64,000 nucleotides of DNA from Hirschia litorea (GTDB taxonomy: Bacteria; Pseudomonadota; Alphaproteobacteria; Caulobacterales; Hyphomonadaceae), in assembly GCF_042665075.1 (NCBI RefSeq), contig NZ_JBHTBR010000002.1, forward strand, positions 1,439,221 through 1,503,220, read 5' to 3'. Under the pieces are notes generated by a model, which ran no database searches, had not been told where the DNA came from, and was given only the letters and a program-made list of their open reading frames with translations. Within the stretch, counting starts at the first letter, position 1, and every line of letters begins with the position of its first letter. Shown here one piece after another: positions 1-8,425 of this stretch. The translations under genes were made by a program, and so were the position numbers.

Positions 1-6
1 GAAATG

Positions 7-42
7 AGAGGCGACATTTTAGCATAAATGCATGTCGCCTCT
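7..42 (-). terminator. Hairpin behind the DnaJ-domain gene
   Basis: An 11-bp perfect inverted repeat (AGAGGCGACAT at 7-17, ATGTCGCCTCT at 32-42) with a 14-nt loop begins 5 bases beyond the stop of the leftward DnaJ-domain gene. On the minus strand it is followed by only a weak T-rich run (TCATTTC), so it is either a poor intrinsic terminator or a 3'-end stabilising hairpin. Confidence 0.5.
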
Positions 43-47
43 TAAAA

Positions 48-719
48 TTAAGTCAGACCAGCAGCTTTTAAGGTTTTAAAAGCACGCATAACCTGCGCCA
101 AACGGTGCTCTTGAGAACGATCACCGCCATTAGAGTCAGGGTGACATTCTTTAATGATACGCGAATAAGTCACTTTAATATGTTTGGCATCCGCGTTGTG
201 CGGCAATCCAAGTTCTTCAAGCGCTTTAATCTGCAGTCGGGTGCGCTCCGGCTTGTCTTTAGCAGATGATGGGCGAATAGGATTTCCCGCACCATCAAAT
301 TCATGGCGCCCATTATAGCGTCGCGCCCGCAGGGCCTCAGCAGCACTCGTACCACCCACTGGCCCTGTACCAAATTTCCAAGTCTTCTGATGACCCGCGT
401 CTTCAGAATTTCGGAACGACAAATATTCAGCTTCTGTCATGCCATCAAAGAAATTATACTGTTTGTTGAATTCAGACGCATGGCGCTGACAAAACCAGTG
501 AAAATCTTCATCGCGTTTACGTTTACGCTTCAAAGCAGCCGCTGTCTGCTTTGGTGCTTTACAATCTCCGGGCTTGTCACATCCTTTATGCTCACACACT
601 TTGTCTGAGACAGGCTGCTTATTGCGCACGTTCTTACGCCCGCGGTGGCCGGGAGGTTTAATTCGAATATCCACGAACTTTGCGCGGAAACCATCTTTTG
701 AGTCTTCAGTTTCTGACAT
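48..719 (-). CDS. DnaJ (J) domain-containing protein with N-terminal Cys cluster
   Basis: 223-aa protein whose J domain is at the C-terminus (about residues 163-223) and carries the HPD motif at 193-195, which in this family stimulates Hsp70/DnaK ATPase activity. It lacks the G/F region and the CxxCxGxG zinc repeats of true DnaJ, so it is a specialised co-chaperone. The N-terminal half has a basic stretch and a cysteine/histidine cluster (C42, C47, C53, C77, H80) that could bind a metal; this is inference. It lies back to back with bolA, with only 39 bases between the starts, so the two probably share a control region. The client protein cannot be told from sequence. Confidence 0.85.
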   Translation of the reverse strand: MSETEDSKDGFRAKFVDIRIKPPGHRGRKNVRNKQPVSDKVCEHKGCDKPGDCKAPKQTAAALKRKRKRDEDFHWFCQRHASEFNKQYNFFDGMTEAEYLSFRNSEDAGHQKTWKFGTGPVGGTSAAEALRARRYNGRHEFDGAGNPIRPSSAKDKPERTRLQIKALEELGLPHNADAKHIKVTYSRIIKECHPDSNGGDRSQEHRLAQVMRAFKTLKAAGLT

Positions 720-758
720 AAGACCTTAAATGACCTACCTTCGCTAAAGGATCAAGAA

Positions 759-1025
759 TTGACAAATCGACAAAACCGTATCCGCACTGCACTTTCAACC
801 GCTCTAGCTCCCGACTTTTTAGAAGTCGATGATGAGTCTGCTTTACATGCAGGTCATGCAGGCGCTAGCCCAGCTGGCGAGACACACTACAGCATTAAAG
901 TCTGGTCCAAAAGCTTTGAAGGGCTGAACAGGGTCGAAATTCACAGAAAAATTAACGAAACGCTGCAATCAGAGTTCGATTCTGGACTGCACGCGCTTTC
1001 AATTAAGGTCATTCGTCCAACATAA
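759..1025 (+). CDS. bolA: BolA family protein
   Basis: 88-aa protein with the compact BolA fold: a variable N-terminal segment followed by the typical FEGLNRVEIHRKINE-like helix and the C-terminal ALSIKVI strand. BolA proteins act with monothiol glutaredoxins in [2Fe-2S] cluster trafficking and can affect cell shape. The start is a TTG at 759 with AAGG eight bases upstream; no in-frame ATG fits. Histidines in the loop (HAGHAG, and the later conserved IH) are candidate cluster ligands. It is divergent from the DnaJ-domain gene. No glutaredoxin gene is in the window. Confidence 0.88.
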   Translation: MTNRQNRIRTALSTALAPDFLEVDDESALHAGHAGASPAGETHYSIKVWSKSFEGLNRVEIHRKINETLQSEFDSGLHALSIKVIRPT

Positions 1026-1135
1026 ATGGGATATGCACGAATGACATCATCCATCTCGTGCAATAAGTCAGCGCTGCATAAGCTTGCAGCCACTGCAACG
1101 ATTCGCGTTCAATATTTGGAAAAGCGAGTAATTAA

Positions 1136-1168
1136 ACCTTCTCAAAGGGGCAAACCGATTGAGAAGGT
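1136..1168. repeat. Perfect 10-bp inverted repeat
   Basis: ACCTTCTCAA (1136-1145) and TTGAGAAGGT (1159-1168) form a perfect 10-bp stem around a 13-nt loop in the gap between bolA and the luxR-type gene. There is no T run, so it is not an intrinsic terminator by itself. It could be a regulator site or part of a structured transcript that ends at the terminator at 1239-1263. Confidence 0.6.
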
Positions 1169-1238
1169 CAAGCTTACGTCCCCCCCAACCAGAGAGGCAT
1201 TACTCGGCATCTTTATCCCCTACTTCACCCCACTTCGC

Positions 1239-1263
1239 AACTAGGGAAATCCCTAGTTTTTGT
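1239..1263 (+). terminator. Intrinsic terminator downstream of bolA
   Basis: AACTAGGG (1239-1246), a 4-nt AAAT loop and CCCTAGTT (1251-1258) form a perfect 8-bp stem continuing into T residues on the plus strand. It would stop rightward transcripts coming from bolA before they run antisense into the luxR-type gene. It has the shape of an intrinsic terminator but lies 214 bases beyond the bolA stop. Confidence 0.65.
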
Positions 1264-1273
1264 AGATTGTAAG

Positions 1274-2017
1274 CTATTTTGTTTTTATTGTGCGAGATAT
1301 CATTCCCTTACCTCGCGCAATGCTAATTGCCTGCGACGTTGATCGCGCATCCAATTGCTTACGAATTTTGGTAAGATGCCCCTCAACGGCTTTCACACTG
1401 ATAGATAAAAGCTCCGCTGCTTCTTTATCTGTGCGTCCTTCAGCTTTATATTGCAAAACCTCAAGCTGACGCGGTGTCAGATCATGATCCTTCAACGGAA
1501 CACCCACCCGCCTATTTAGCAACAGAGCACCTTCTTGGACAAAGCGCGTACTCGCAAAATCAAACATAATCCGCACATCCGGACTTCGATCTATCTTTTG
1601 TCCATATAAAGACACCAAATAATAAGAACCGTTCAGTGTTGGAACTAATCGGCTATATCCATCCGCATAACCAAATCGGCGCGCATCAGCCATCACTCTT
1701 TCGCCGGCTTCATCTGTTGGAAAATCAGCCAATTGCTCATCCCAATATCCCGCATCATGCCCTTTTAGGAGAGCTGCAAATATTGGATCTGAATCAAAGT
1801 AATTATTCTGCGCATAGTGACGCGCCCACTCGGCGGGCCACTCGCCAAATCCACGCCGAATTTTGGAGTCCCCACCGATGACTGCCCAAGCTGAACTAGC
1901 AACAACACCATAGGGCTGAATTAGGTCTTGAAAACAACGCGCCAACTCCGGAACGGTTACGCATTCCTTCGCTTTTTTTGCAAAGCTAAATGTCTCTTCC
2001 GCTATTGTATTGGGCAT
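1274..2017 (-). CDS. LuxR-family quorum-sensing type regulator (LuxR solo)
   Basis: 247-aa transcription factor with an N-terminal autoinducer-binding domain (about 20-165) and a C-terminal LuxR-type helix-turn-helix (about 178-240, with the pattern LTPRQLEVL...VEGHL). Positions that line the acyl-homoserine-lactone pocket in TraR/LuxR can be matched: W64, Y68, D77, P78 and W92. The protein may therefore still bind an acyl-HSL or a related signal. No luxI-type synthase gene is present in the window, so it is a solo here. A strong ribosome site (GAGGTGAGG) precedes the ATG. It follows the corC gene by 102 bases on the same strand. Confidence 0.88.
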   Translation of the reverse strand: MPNTIAEETFSFAKKAKECVTVPELARCFQDLIQPYGVVASSAWAVIGGDSKIRRGFGEWPAEWARHYAQNNYFDSDPIFAALLKGHDAGYWDEQLADFPTDEAGERVMADARRFGYADGYSRLVPTLNGSYYLVSLYGQKIDRSPDVRIMFDFASTRFVQEGALLLNRRVGVPLKDHDLTPRQLEVLQYKAEGRTDKEAAELLSISVKAVEGHLTKIRKQLDARSTSQAISIARGKGMISRTIKTK

Positions 2018-2119
2018 TTCCTCACCTCTTTTTGGTAATTGTGCCGCAAACTTTTTGACATAAAATCAAATCAGGCAAAACTCATTTTCGGTTGCAATCC
2101 CCCTCATCGCCTCTTCAGT

Positions 2120-3391
2120 CTACAGATTTTCATCCAAACGTACACGCAAACCGGTAATTTGGTTGCGATGCTTGCGTAATATTTCAAACTGATACCCGTG
2201 GAACACAAATCTGCGTCCAGGTTCAGGGATTGTCTGCGTTTCGTGAATTACCAATCCGGCAACGGTCACGGCCTCATCATCCGGCAAGTTCCAATCCATC
2301 GCACGATTCAAGTCTCGAATCGGTGCCCAACCATCCACAAACACAGACCCATCTGGCTGAGGGCGCACCCCCTCAACAGTCACATCATGCTCATCGCGGA
2401 TTTCACCCACAATTTCTTCCAGAATATCTTCAAGCGTCACCAACCCCATAATCGCACCATATTCATCAACAACGATGGAGAAGTGTGTTTGGTTTTTTTG
2501 GAAATGGCTCAATTGATCCTGAAGAGATGTTGTCTCAGGCGTAAAATGGGCTTTGCGTTTAATTTTATCGATATCCAAGCTCGAAAAATCACCCTCAGCA
2601 TCCATAATCGCGAGCAATAAGTCTTTTGCGTGCAAAATCCCGATGACTTCTTCTTTATCACCCCGATAAAGTGGCAATCGTGTGTGCGTACTCTCCAAAG
2701 CTTGGCGCAAAATATCTTCTGGGGGCAAAGACGCATCAATCATAAAGATTGATTTTCTATGCACCATCACATCTTCAACCGTCAGCTCTTTAAGATCGAG
2801 CACGCCGCCTAGACGGTGCTTATCTTCAACTTCCACATTCCCATCAACCACATGCATATCAATTGCACCGCGAATTTCATCAACAGGTGAGAACGCATCA
2901 GCCTCTGTTTTAACGCCAAACACAGATAACGTGCCGCGCACTACGATTTGCACAAAACGCACGACGGGCTTCAATATCAAAACCAAAACAGATATAGGCC
3001 CAGATACTGCCATCGCAGTGCGGTCAGCATTATTCAGTGCGTAGGTTTTTGGCATAACTTCGGAGAAAACAAGCACGAGCACCGTCATAGCTGCGGTTGC
3101 CACAGCCACACCATTTGCACCAAATATTTTCAAAAGATAGGAGGTCGCAATAGATGTTGCGAGGATGTTGACGAGGTTGTTTCCCAAGAGAATAGACCCG
3201 ATCAACCCTTCTTGGTTTGTCAGCAAATTGACAACGCGCTTTGCACCCTTCTTGCCTTCTTTATCAAGGCTCAACATTCGTGCACGAGATGCCGCTGTTA
3301 ACGCAGTTTCTGATCCAGAAAAGAACCCAGACAAACACAATAAGATAATAACAATGACCGGTGGAAGCACCAGACTCAAATCAATATTCAT
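2120..3391 (-). CDS. HlyC/CorC family transporter (CNNM + CBS + CorC domains)
   Basis: 423-aa membrane protein. The N-terminal CNNM (DUF21) domain has about four membrane helices and the GSETALTA motif near residue 27; next comes a CBS-domain pair (about 200-325, with a DEYG motif), then a CorC_HlyC domain at the C-terminus (about 340-420). Members of this family (CorB/CorC, YtfL) are linked to Mg2+ or other cation export. It sits 10 bases downstream of aroB and is probably the last gene of an aroK-aroB-corC operon. Substrate is not determinable from sequence. Confidence 0.9.
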   Translation of the reverse strand: MNIDLSLVLPPVIVIILLCLSGFFSGSETALTAASRARMLSLDKEGKKGAKRVVNLLTNQEGLIGSILLGNNLVNILATSIATSYLLKIFGANGVAVATAAMTVLVLVFSEVMPKTYALNNADRTAMAVSGPISVLVLILKPVVRFVQIVVRGTLSVFGVKTEADAFSPVDEIRGAIDMHVVDGNVEVEDKHRLGGVLDLKELTVEDVMVHRKSIFMIDASLPPEDILRQALESTHTRLPLYRGDKEEVIGILHAKDLLLAIMDAEGDFSSLDIDKIKRKAHFTPETTSLQDQLSHFQKNQTHFSIVVDEYGAIMGLVTLEDILEEIVGEIRDEHDVTVEGVRPQPDGSVFVDGWAPIRDLNRAMDWNLPDDEAVTVAGLVIHETQTIPEPGRRFVFHGYQFEILRKHRNQITGLRVRLDENL

Positions 3392-3401
3392 ATTGTTTTA
3401 T

Positions 3402-4559
3402 TTAGACCGCCGTTTCAGTTTTCAAAAATGCGAGCAAATGCTCTACGTCTACTTGCTTCTCAATATAAGACTGACCAATTCCCTTAGCGAGAATTAAAGT
3501 AAGTTTACCTTGCTCCGCCTTCTTATCATGCATCATGTGTTCCAACAGTGCATTCGCTTCATAAGGGCCGCCGGCCAATTTGCGTACATCTGTTTCAAGA
3601 CCAAGTGCTAAAATGCCTTTTTCAGCACGATCAGCTTCTTGTCCAGAACATAATCCCAAAGCTTGAGAATAGCGCATCGCCATCGCCATACCACAGCCCA
3701 CAGCTTCGCCATGTAATAAAGCAGGCCCAAATCCATTTGCACGCTCTAGCGCATGAGCAAATGTATGCCCCAAATTCAAAAGCGCACGCTTGCCGCGTTC
3801 GGTTTCATCTTCTGATACAATACGGGCCTTAGATTCGCACGAAACACGCACCGCCTCGGCCAAAGCTTCTGGAGACGCAGCATTTAGCTTCTCGGCATTT
3901 AACTCGATATATTCAAAAAAGCTCAAATCATCAATCAACCCATATTTGATGACTTCAGCTAGTCCTGCTCTCAATTCTCGCACAGGCAATGTCTGCAATA
4001 CATCTTGGTCGGCAATCACCATTTCTGGCTGATTGAACAAACCAACAAGATTTTTTCCGATTTTAGAATTAATCGCGGTTTTACCGCCCACAGAAGAATC
4101 AACTTGGGCCAATAAAGTTGTTGGCACCTGCACGAAACGCATCCCCCGCTTGAGCAATCCTGCAACAAGCCCGGTGAGGTCTCCGATCACGCCGCCGCCA
4201 AGCGCAATTACAACATCATTGCGATCCGCACCTTGCGCCATTAATTGATCAATCGTGCTTTCTAAAACCGCAAAGCATTTTGTAGCTTCACCGGCTGGCA
4301 ACACCACCTCAAACGCTTCGATATTTTGCGTCGCCAATCCAGCTTTTAAAGTGCCCAAATGTACCTTTGCTACATTCTCATCCGTCACAATAAATACGCG
4401 CTGTTGTTTCAATATGGGCTTGATCAAACCACCCGCAAGCGACAGCAAACCACTCGCAATATGAATATCATAGCTGCGATCACCCAACGCAACGTTCACG
4501 CGCTTGGCCCCACTTGCATTTTCAAGTGCTGCGGAACTCTTGGCAGATGTATCAGTCAT
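3402..4559 (-). CDS. aroB: 3-dehydroquinate synthase
   Basis: 385-aa enzyme that converts DAHP to 3-dehydroquinate, the second step of the shikimate pathway, using NAD+ and a divalent metal. The NAD-binding GGGVIGD stretch, the QVPTTLLAQVDSSVGGK block and the metal-ligand region LLNLGHTFAHALE followed by LLHGEAV are all visible and intact. Length is slightly above the usual 355-370 because of an N-terminal extension of about 20 residues. It lies 17 bases downstream of aroK, which acts later in the same pathway, an arrangement common in alphaproteobacteria. Confidence 0.97.
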   Translation of the reverse strand: MTDTSAKSSAALENASGAKRVNVALGDRSYDIHIASGLLSLAGGLIKPILKQQRVFIVTDENVAKVHLGTLKAGLATQNIEAFEVVLPAGEATKCFAVLESTIDQLMAQGADRNDVVIALGGGVIGDLTGLVAGLLKRGMRFVQVPTTLLAQVDSSVGGKTAINSKIGKNLVGLFNQPEMVIADQDVLQTLPVRELRAGLAEVIKYGLIDDLSFFEYIELNAEKLNAASPEALAEAVRVSCESKARIVSEDETERGKRALLNLGHTFAHALERANGFGPALLHGEAVGCGMAMAMRYSQALGLCSGQEADRAEKGILALGLETDVRKLAGGPYEANALLEHMMHDKKAEQGKLTLILAKGIGQSYIEKQVDVEHLLAFLKTETAV

Positions 4560-4576
4560 GGGGTCAATCTTCTCAT

Positions 4577-5152
4577 TTATATATTCAGGGCAGAACGAAC
4601 AGCTTCTACGGTAATTTTGTGAGGCCCATCAACTGATACAACCTCATAATCTGCCAATGCATACACTGGCTCTCGTTCAGTTAGAAGATCAGCAAGCACC
4701 TGTTTTGGATTTTGTTTTTTCAACAAAGGACGTCCGCCCTTTTTGCTGACCCGTCGCCACAATGTCTCTAGGTCAGCTTTCAGCCACACAGTCACAGCTT
4801 TTTCCTGCATAAGTTGGCGTGTCGCTTCATTCATAAAAGCACCACCTCCTGTTGCCAGAACCATGCGAGGCTCATCCAGTAGGCGCTTAATAACGCTCGA
4901 CTCTCCACGCCGAAATTCTTCTTCGCCATGCTTTGCAAAGATTTCAGGGATTTTCATTGAAGCCGCTTTTTCAACTTCATCATCGCTGTCGTGGAAAGGA
5001 ATACCTAAAGCTTGAGCTAGTCTTCTCCCTACAGATGACTTGCCTGCACCCATGATACCCACAAGAACAATAGTACATTTATTGGGGTCATGTGCAGTTG
5101 AATGCGCATTCGCCGCTTTTTGGTCGTTTTCAATCGATAAACTGTGTGTCAC
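4577..5152 (-). CDS. aroK: Shikimate kinase
   Basis: Phosphorylates shikimate with ATP. The P-loop GIMGAGKSS, the DSDDEVE shikimate-binding segment, GGGAF and the lid region GGRPLL are intact. The reading frame is open upstream to 5374, but I place the start at the GTG at 5152 (191 aa): the extra 74 codons have no shikimate kinase homology and would overlap two rightward genes on the other strand, while AAAGAG lies upstream of the GTG. It heads the operon aroK-aroB-corC. The divergent gene at 5215 starts 62 bases away, so promoters in both directions must sit in that gap. Confidence 0.93.
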   Translation of the reverse strand: MTHSLSIENDQKAANAHSTAHDPNKCTIVLVGIMGAGKSSVGRRLAQALGIPFHDSDDEVEKAASMKIPEIFAKHGEEEFRRGESSVIKRLLDEPRMVLATGGGAFMNEATRQLMQEKAVTVWLKADLETLWRRVSKKGGRPLLKKQNPKQVLADLLTEREPVYALADYEVVSVDGPHKITVEAVRSALNI

Positions 5153-5214
5153 AAAATAGCTCTTTGCCGATAGACTCAATATACGCTTATACAACCCCAA
5201 AGACGGGAGCAAAC

Positions 5215-5394
5215 ATGCGAAACCACAGAATGGCCGGAAAAAAGCAAAAATCCATGAAACCAAAGCTGATTTTGCTCTTATTGCTTGCCGCAATCGTAAC
5301 TGGTGGCACTTTTTACTTCGCTGACAAGGCTGAAAAGAACGCACCAACTCCCCAAGAGATTCGTATGGAGGCAACCAATGTTAAAATACGCTAA
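5215..5394 (+). CDS. Small single-span membrane protein
   Basis: 59-aa protein with a basic N-terminus (residues 1-17), one hydrophobic span (about 18-36, PKLILLLLLAAIVTGG) and a short polar tail. An excellent ribosome site, GGGAG, lies five bases before the ATG. Its last 17 bases overlap the start of the next gene, whose own ribosome site (GGAGG at 5367-5371) lies inside it, which suggests translational coupling. I do not recognise the family. The spacing and ribosome site are the grounds for calling it real. Confidence 0.7.
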   Translation: MRNHRMAGKKQKSMKPKLILLLLLAAIVTGGTFYFADKAEKNAPTPQEIRMEATNVKIR

Positions 5395-7327
5395 GCGTTT
5401 TTCTGCGTCTTTATTAGTTCTAGCCGCTCTATCAAGTGCGCCATCAAATGCACAAATCGTATCTTCAGGCTCTCTTACCGAAGTAGACCCTTGGGGTGTG
5501 GGCTGGAAAAGTTCTAACACTGGCGGTCTGGGATCAAACCTTTGGTCCGCAACAAATGCTTCCAGCGTATATGAATTGCTTGGCTCAATAGATGCCAACC
5601 AACTTACACCAGCTCAAGCGAATCTTTTGCGCGCCATTGTGCTCTCTGGCGGCAAGGCTCCAGCTGGTTCAATTGATGAGGCAACAACGGAACGCCTACG
5701 CCTACTGCGCGAGCTTGGCGAAACAAAAAATGCAACCAACCTTTTGCAACGCTTCCCAAACGAGTCTTGGTCAGAAGATCCACGCAAATTTGAAGCTGAT
5801 ATGGATTTTGCCACAGGCGATAACAAACGCGCATGCGCCACAGTAGATGCCGCTCCAAGTGATGACAGCTTCTGGCAATCTCTGCGCGCAACATGTTTTG
5901 CTCTTGCGGGAAACGCGACTGCCGCAAATCTTTCTGCTGAAATGGCGGTTTCCTCAGGCGAAGAAGACCCTTGGTTATTTGAAGCGGTCTCCGCTGTTGC
6001 TGAAGTTATTGCAGGAAATGAAAACACTAAGCTTCCAGCGGCCAACTATTCAACAGGTGCAACAATAGCCCTTTCACTTGCGGCTAAACTCCCTCCTGAA
6101 GCTGACTCAGTTACATCTTTGACACCTCAATATGCAGCCTTTCTAGCTCAACGCGCCGATGCACCAGAAGACATTCGCAAAGAAGCTTTACTCTATGCAG
6201 CACGTGCAGGTGTCATTGACGCTCAAACAGCACGCAAAGCTCTCATCTCTCCAAAACCGACAGCTCCAACACCAGATCCAAATCTGCCAGCCGACAAACA
6301 AGTGTCAGCTGAATCAGACATTATGCGCACACCCCTTGAACGCGCAGTGGATAGTGTCACAAATCCAGATATTGAGCTAAAAGACAAAGCCGTAAAATTA
6401 ATCGCCGCACTTGTTCCAGCACGTGGCAATGCACAAGAATTTGCACTTCATGCAAAAGTGCTACTTCCTGAACTAAAGTCTATTCCGCAAACGCGCGAGA
6501 CAGCCCCTTTAAGTCCAGCCTTCGTAGAAGCTGCTTTGGCGGCTGAAGATCTGGCTTTGGCGCAGCGTTGGCGCGATACTATGAACAACCCGTTCGACGA
6601 CCCGCCACCAGCCCCGATTCAGGCACCTAACACTGGGCTAACACCCACAATACCTGCCCAGCCCCAGACTGGTAGCACAGCCATAGCACCCGCCGGCCAG
6701 CCCATCAATTTGGCACAGTCAGCAGGCCAACCTTTGACGTTAGATGAGCAGCTACAAGCGCTCAACAACGCTCAAAACTCAGGCCAGAATTCTACAGCCA
6801 ATGCCGGTCAATCTCCGCCAAATGGACCGATGACACTTGCCCCCGCTCCAAAGCTTCAACCCATCCTCCATTCAGATTGGGATAAAGCGCGCTTGGATGC
6901 ACTCATCCTATTGGCAAACCCTAAAAAAGATAACAAAACAAGCGCTAAGGTCGTTTCAAACCTTGTTATTATGGCCGAAACACACCCGATCGAAGCGAAC
7001 CGCTATCTGTCAATATTGTCCGGTATTGGTTATTTAATGTCTCCGGATGCGCGGGACATTATCGCCAAATATCAAAACACCGCTCCTTCTTTAGAGCAGG
7101 TTTTAGCAGACTATAAAATGGCAAATGCGCGCCGAGACAACGCCGTTGGTGAAGCCTCCCTAAGAGCACTCATCACTCTGCGCGATACCACGCCTCAAGA
7201 TGGTGATCTCATCCCTTATACCAACGCCCTATCAACCCTAGGCCAGAATGGTCTCACAAATAATGCCAAAGCAATCGCATTAGAGGCACTCGCACCTTGG
7301 GCACAGAAGCAGAGCAATAATAACTAG
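5378..7327 (+). CDS. Secreted protein of unknown function
   Basis: 649-aa protein starting at the ATG at 5378 behind GGAGG. Residues 1-25 form a Sec signal peptide with a likely cut after SNA. The body is Ala/Leu-rich and mostly helical (phrases such as LTPAQANLLRAIVLSGGKAPAG and repeated LRALITL-type helices), suggesting a tetratricopeptide- or solenoid-like fold, but I cannot assign a family. A low-complexity Pro/Gln/Asn/Gly linker covers about residues 403-490 and divides it into two helical halves. It lies between the small membrane protein and xerD on one strand and probably acts in the periplasm. An open frame upstream to 5303 is not supported by a ribosome site. Confidence 0.85.
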   Translation: MLKYAKRFSASLLVLAALSSAPSNAQIVSSGSLTEVDPWGVGWKSSNTGGLGSNLWSATNASSVYELLGSIDANQLTPAQANLLRAIVLSGGKAPAGSIDEATTERLRLLRELGETKNATNLLQRFPNESWSEDPRKFEADMDFATGDNKRACATVDAAPSDDSFWQSLRATCFALAGNATAANLSAEMAVSSGEEDPWLFEAVSAVAEVIAGNENTKLPAANYSTGATIALSLAAKLPPEADSVTSLTPQYAAFLAQRADAPEDIRKEALLYAARAGVIDAQTARKALISPKPTAPTPDPNLPADKQVSAESDIMRTPLERAVDSVTNPDIELKDKAVKLIAALVPARGNAQEFALHAKVLLPELKSIPQTRETAPLSPAFVEAALAAEDLALAQRWRDTMNNPFDDPPPAPIQAPNTGLTPTIPAQPQTGSTAIAPAGQPINLAQSAGQPLTLDEQLQALNNAQNSGQNSTANAGQSPPNGPMTLAPAPKLQPILHSDWDKARLDALILLANPKKDNKTSAKVVSNLVIMAETHPIEANRYLSILSGIGYLMSPDARDIIAKYQNTAPSLEQVLADYKMANARRDNAVGEASLRALITLRDTTPQDGDLIPYTNALSTLGQNGLTNNAKAIALEALAPWAQKQSNNN

Positions 7328-7375
7328 AAGAAACAAAAACTTAAACGACAGCTCCACAGAAAGTGATAAAGATAA

Positions 7376-8311
7376 ATGTCTGTGCGCATGGACTTTCGCC
7401 GTATAGATGCATTCCTCGAAATGATGAGTGCATCTCGCGGTGCATCACAACATACACTCGATGCCTATCGTCGGGATTTGTCTGATGCATCCGAATTTTT
7501 GTGCGGTCACAATGTGGAAAAAGGCTTAGTTTTAGCGGATGGAGAGGCTCTTTCCGCCTATATGAAAGACCTCACTTCGCGCGGCTTAGCAAAGTCCACT
7601 TCTGCGCGGAGGTTATCTTCATTGAAGTCCTTCTTTAAATTTGAACTTGAAGAAGGCGAACGCGAGGACGACCCGACATCTCGAATTGATGGCCCGCAAA
7701 TCATACGCAATGTGCCAGATGTTTTATCTAAAGAAGATGTCGCGGCCCTCATCACCGCCGCCCAAGGCGATACCCCCACAGACATACGCGATCGCTGCAT
7801 TCTAGAACTTCTCTACAGTGCAGGGCTACGTGCCTCAGAAGCTTGCGAACTCCCCTTATCTTCACTTCCTCGCGGCAAGGATACAGCCTTGATTATACGC
7901 GGAAAAGGTGAAAAAGACCGCATCACTCCTTTAGGCAAGCCAGCACGCGATGCCCTCGCGCAATGGCTAAGTGTTCGTGAAGCGTTTTTACCTAAAAATG
8001 CTGCACGAAAAATCGCTGAAAAATTTGTATTTCCCTCACGTGGAAAAACAGGCCATTTCACTCGCCGCCGTCTTGCTCAAGTGCTCGAAGAGTTAGCTTT
8101 AAAAGCCAACATCCCCGCAAAACGCGTTACACCGCACGCGCTACGCCACGCATTCGCAACACACCTCTTATCTGGTGGCGCGGACTTGCGCGCAGTACAA
8201 ATGCTGCTTGGCCATGCAGACATTTCGACAACCCAAATTTACACACATGTGATGACAGATGAGCTTCAAAAACTCTTAGAACTTGCTCACCCCATGTCAG
8301 ATCATCGCTAA
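7376..8311 (+). CDS. xerD: Site-specific tyrosine recombinase XerD
   Basis: 311-aa recombinase with the N-terminal SAM-like core-binding domain (about 5-95) and a C-terminal catalytic domain (about 110-300). All catalytic positions can be seen: R152 (GLRASE), K177, H254 and R257 (HALRHAF), H280 (LGHAD) and Y289 (IYTHV). XerD acts with XerC at dif to resolve chromosome dimers during division. No integrase-specific extension and no att site are visible, and the position beside aroK-aroB is the normal one for the chromosomal XerD of alphaproteobacteria, so this is the housekeeping enzyme and not a phage integrase. Confidence 0.93.
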   Translation: MSVRMDFRRIDAFLEMMSASRGASQHTLDAYRRDLSDASEFLCGHNVEKGLVLADGEALSAYMKDLTSRGLAKSTSARRLSSLKSFFKFELEEGEREDDPTSRIDGPQIIRNVPDVLSKEDVAALITAAQGDTPTDIRDRCILELLYSAGLRASEACELPLSSLPRGKDTALIIRGKGEKDRITPLGKPARDALAQWLSVREAFLPKNAARKIAEKFVFPSRGKTGHFTRRRLAQVLEELALKANIPAKRVTPHALRHAFATHLLSGGADLRAVQMLLGHADISTTQIYTHVMTDELQKLLELAHPMSDHR

Positions 8312-8425
8312 TCTCGCTCTTTTTACAGTTTAATGCCCGGCCCACCTCGCGAATTGACGCGGTGCAGCATTGCGTTTAATCTCCTCTCCAAAACCAAACA
8401 AGAAACCATGTCGGGGAGCTATAAA

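Noticed and set aside
1026..1244. 72-codon open frame beginning one base after the bolA stop
   Set aside because: No ribosome site, odd composition, and it spans the inverted repeat and ends inside the terminator stem. More likely an untranslated gap.
5153..5374. N-terminal extension of aroK up to an ATG at 5374
   Set aside because: The extra 74 residues have no shikimate kinase features and would overlap two rightward genes with good ribosome sites.
7376..8311. Tyrosine recombinase as the mark of an integrated element
   Set aside because: Length, motifs and the aroK-aroB neighbourhood fit the housekeeping XerD, and there are no att repeats or phage genes.
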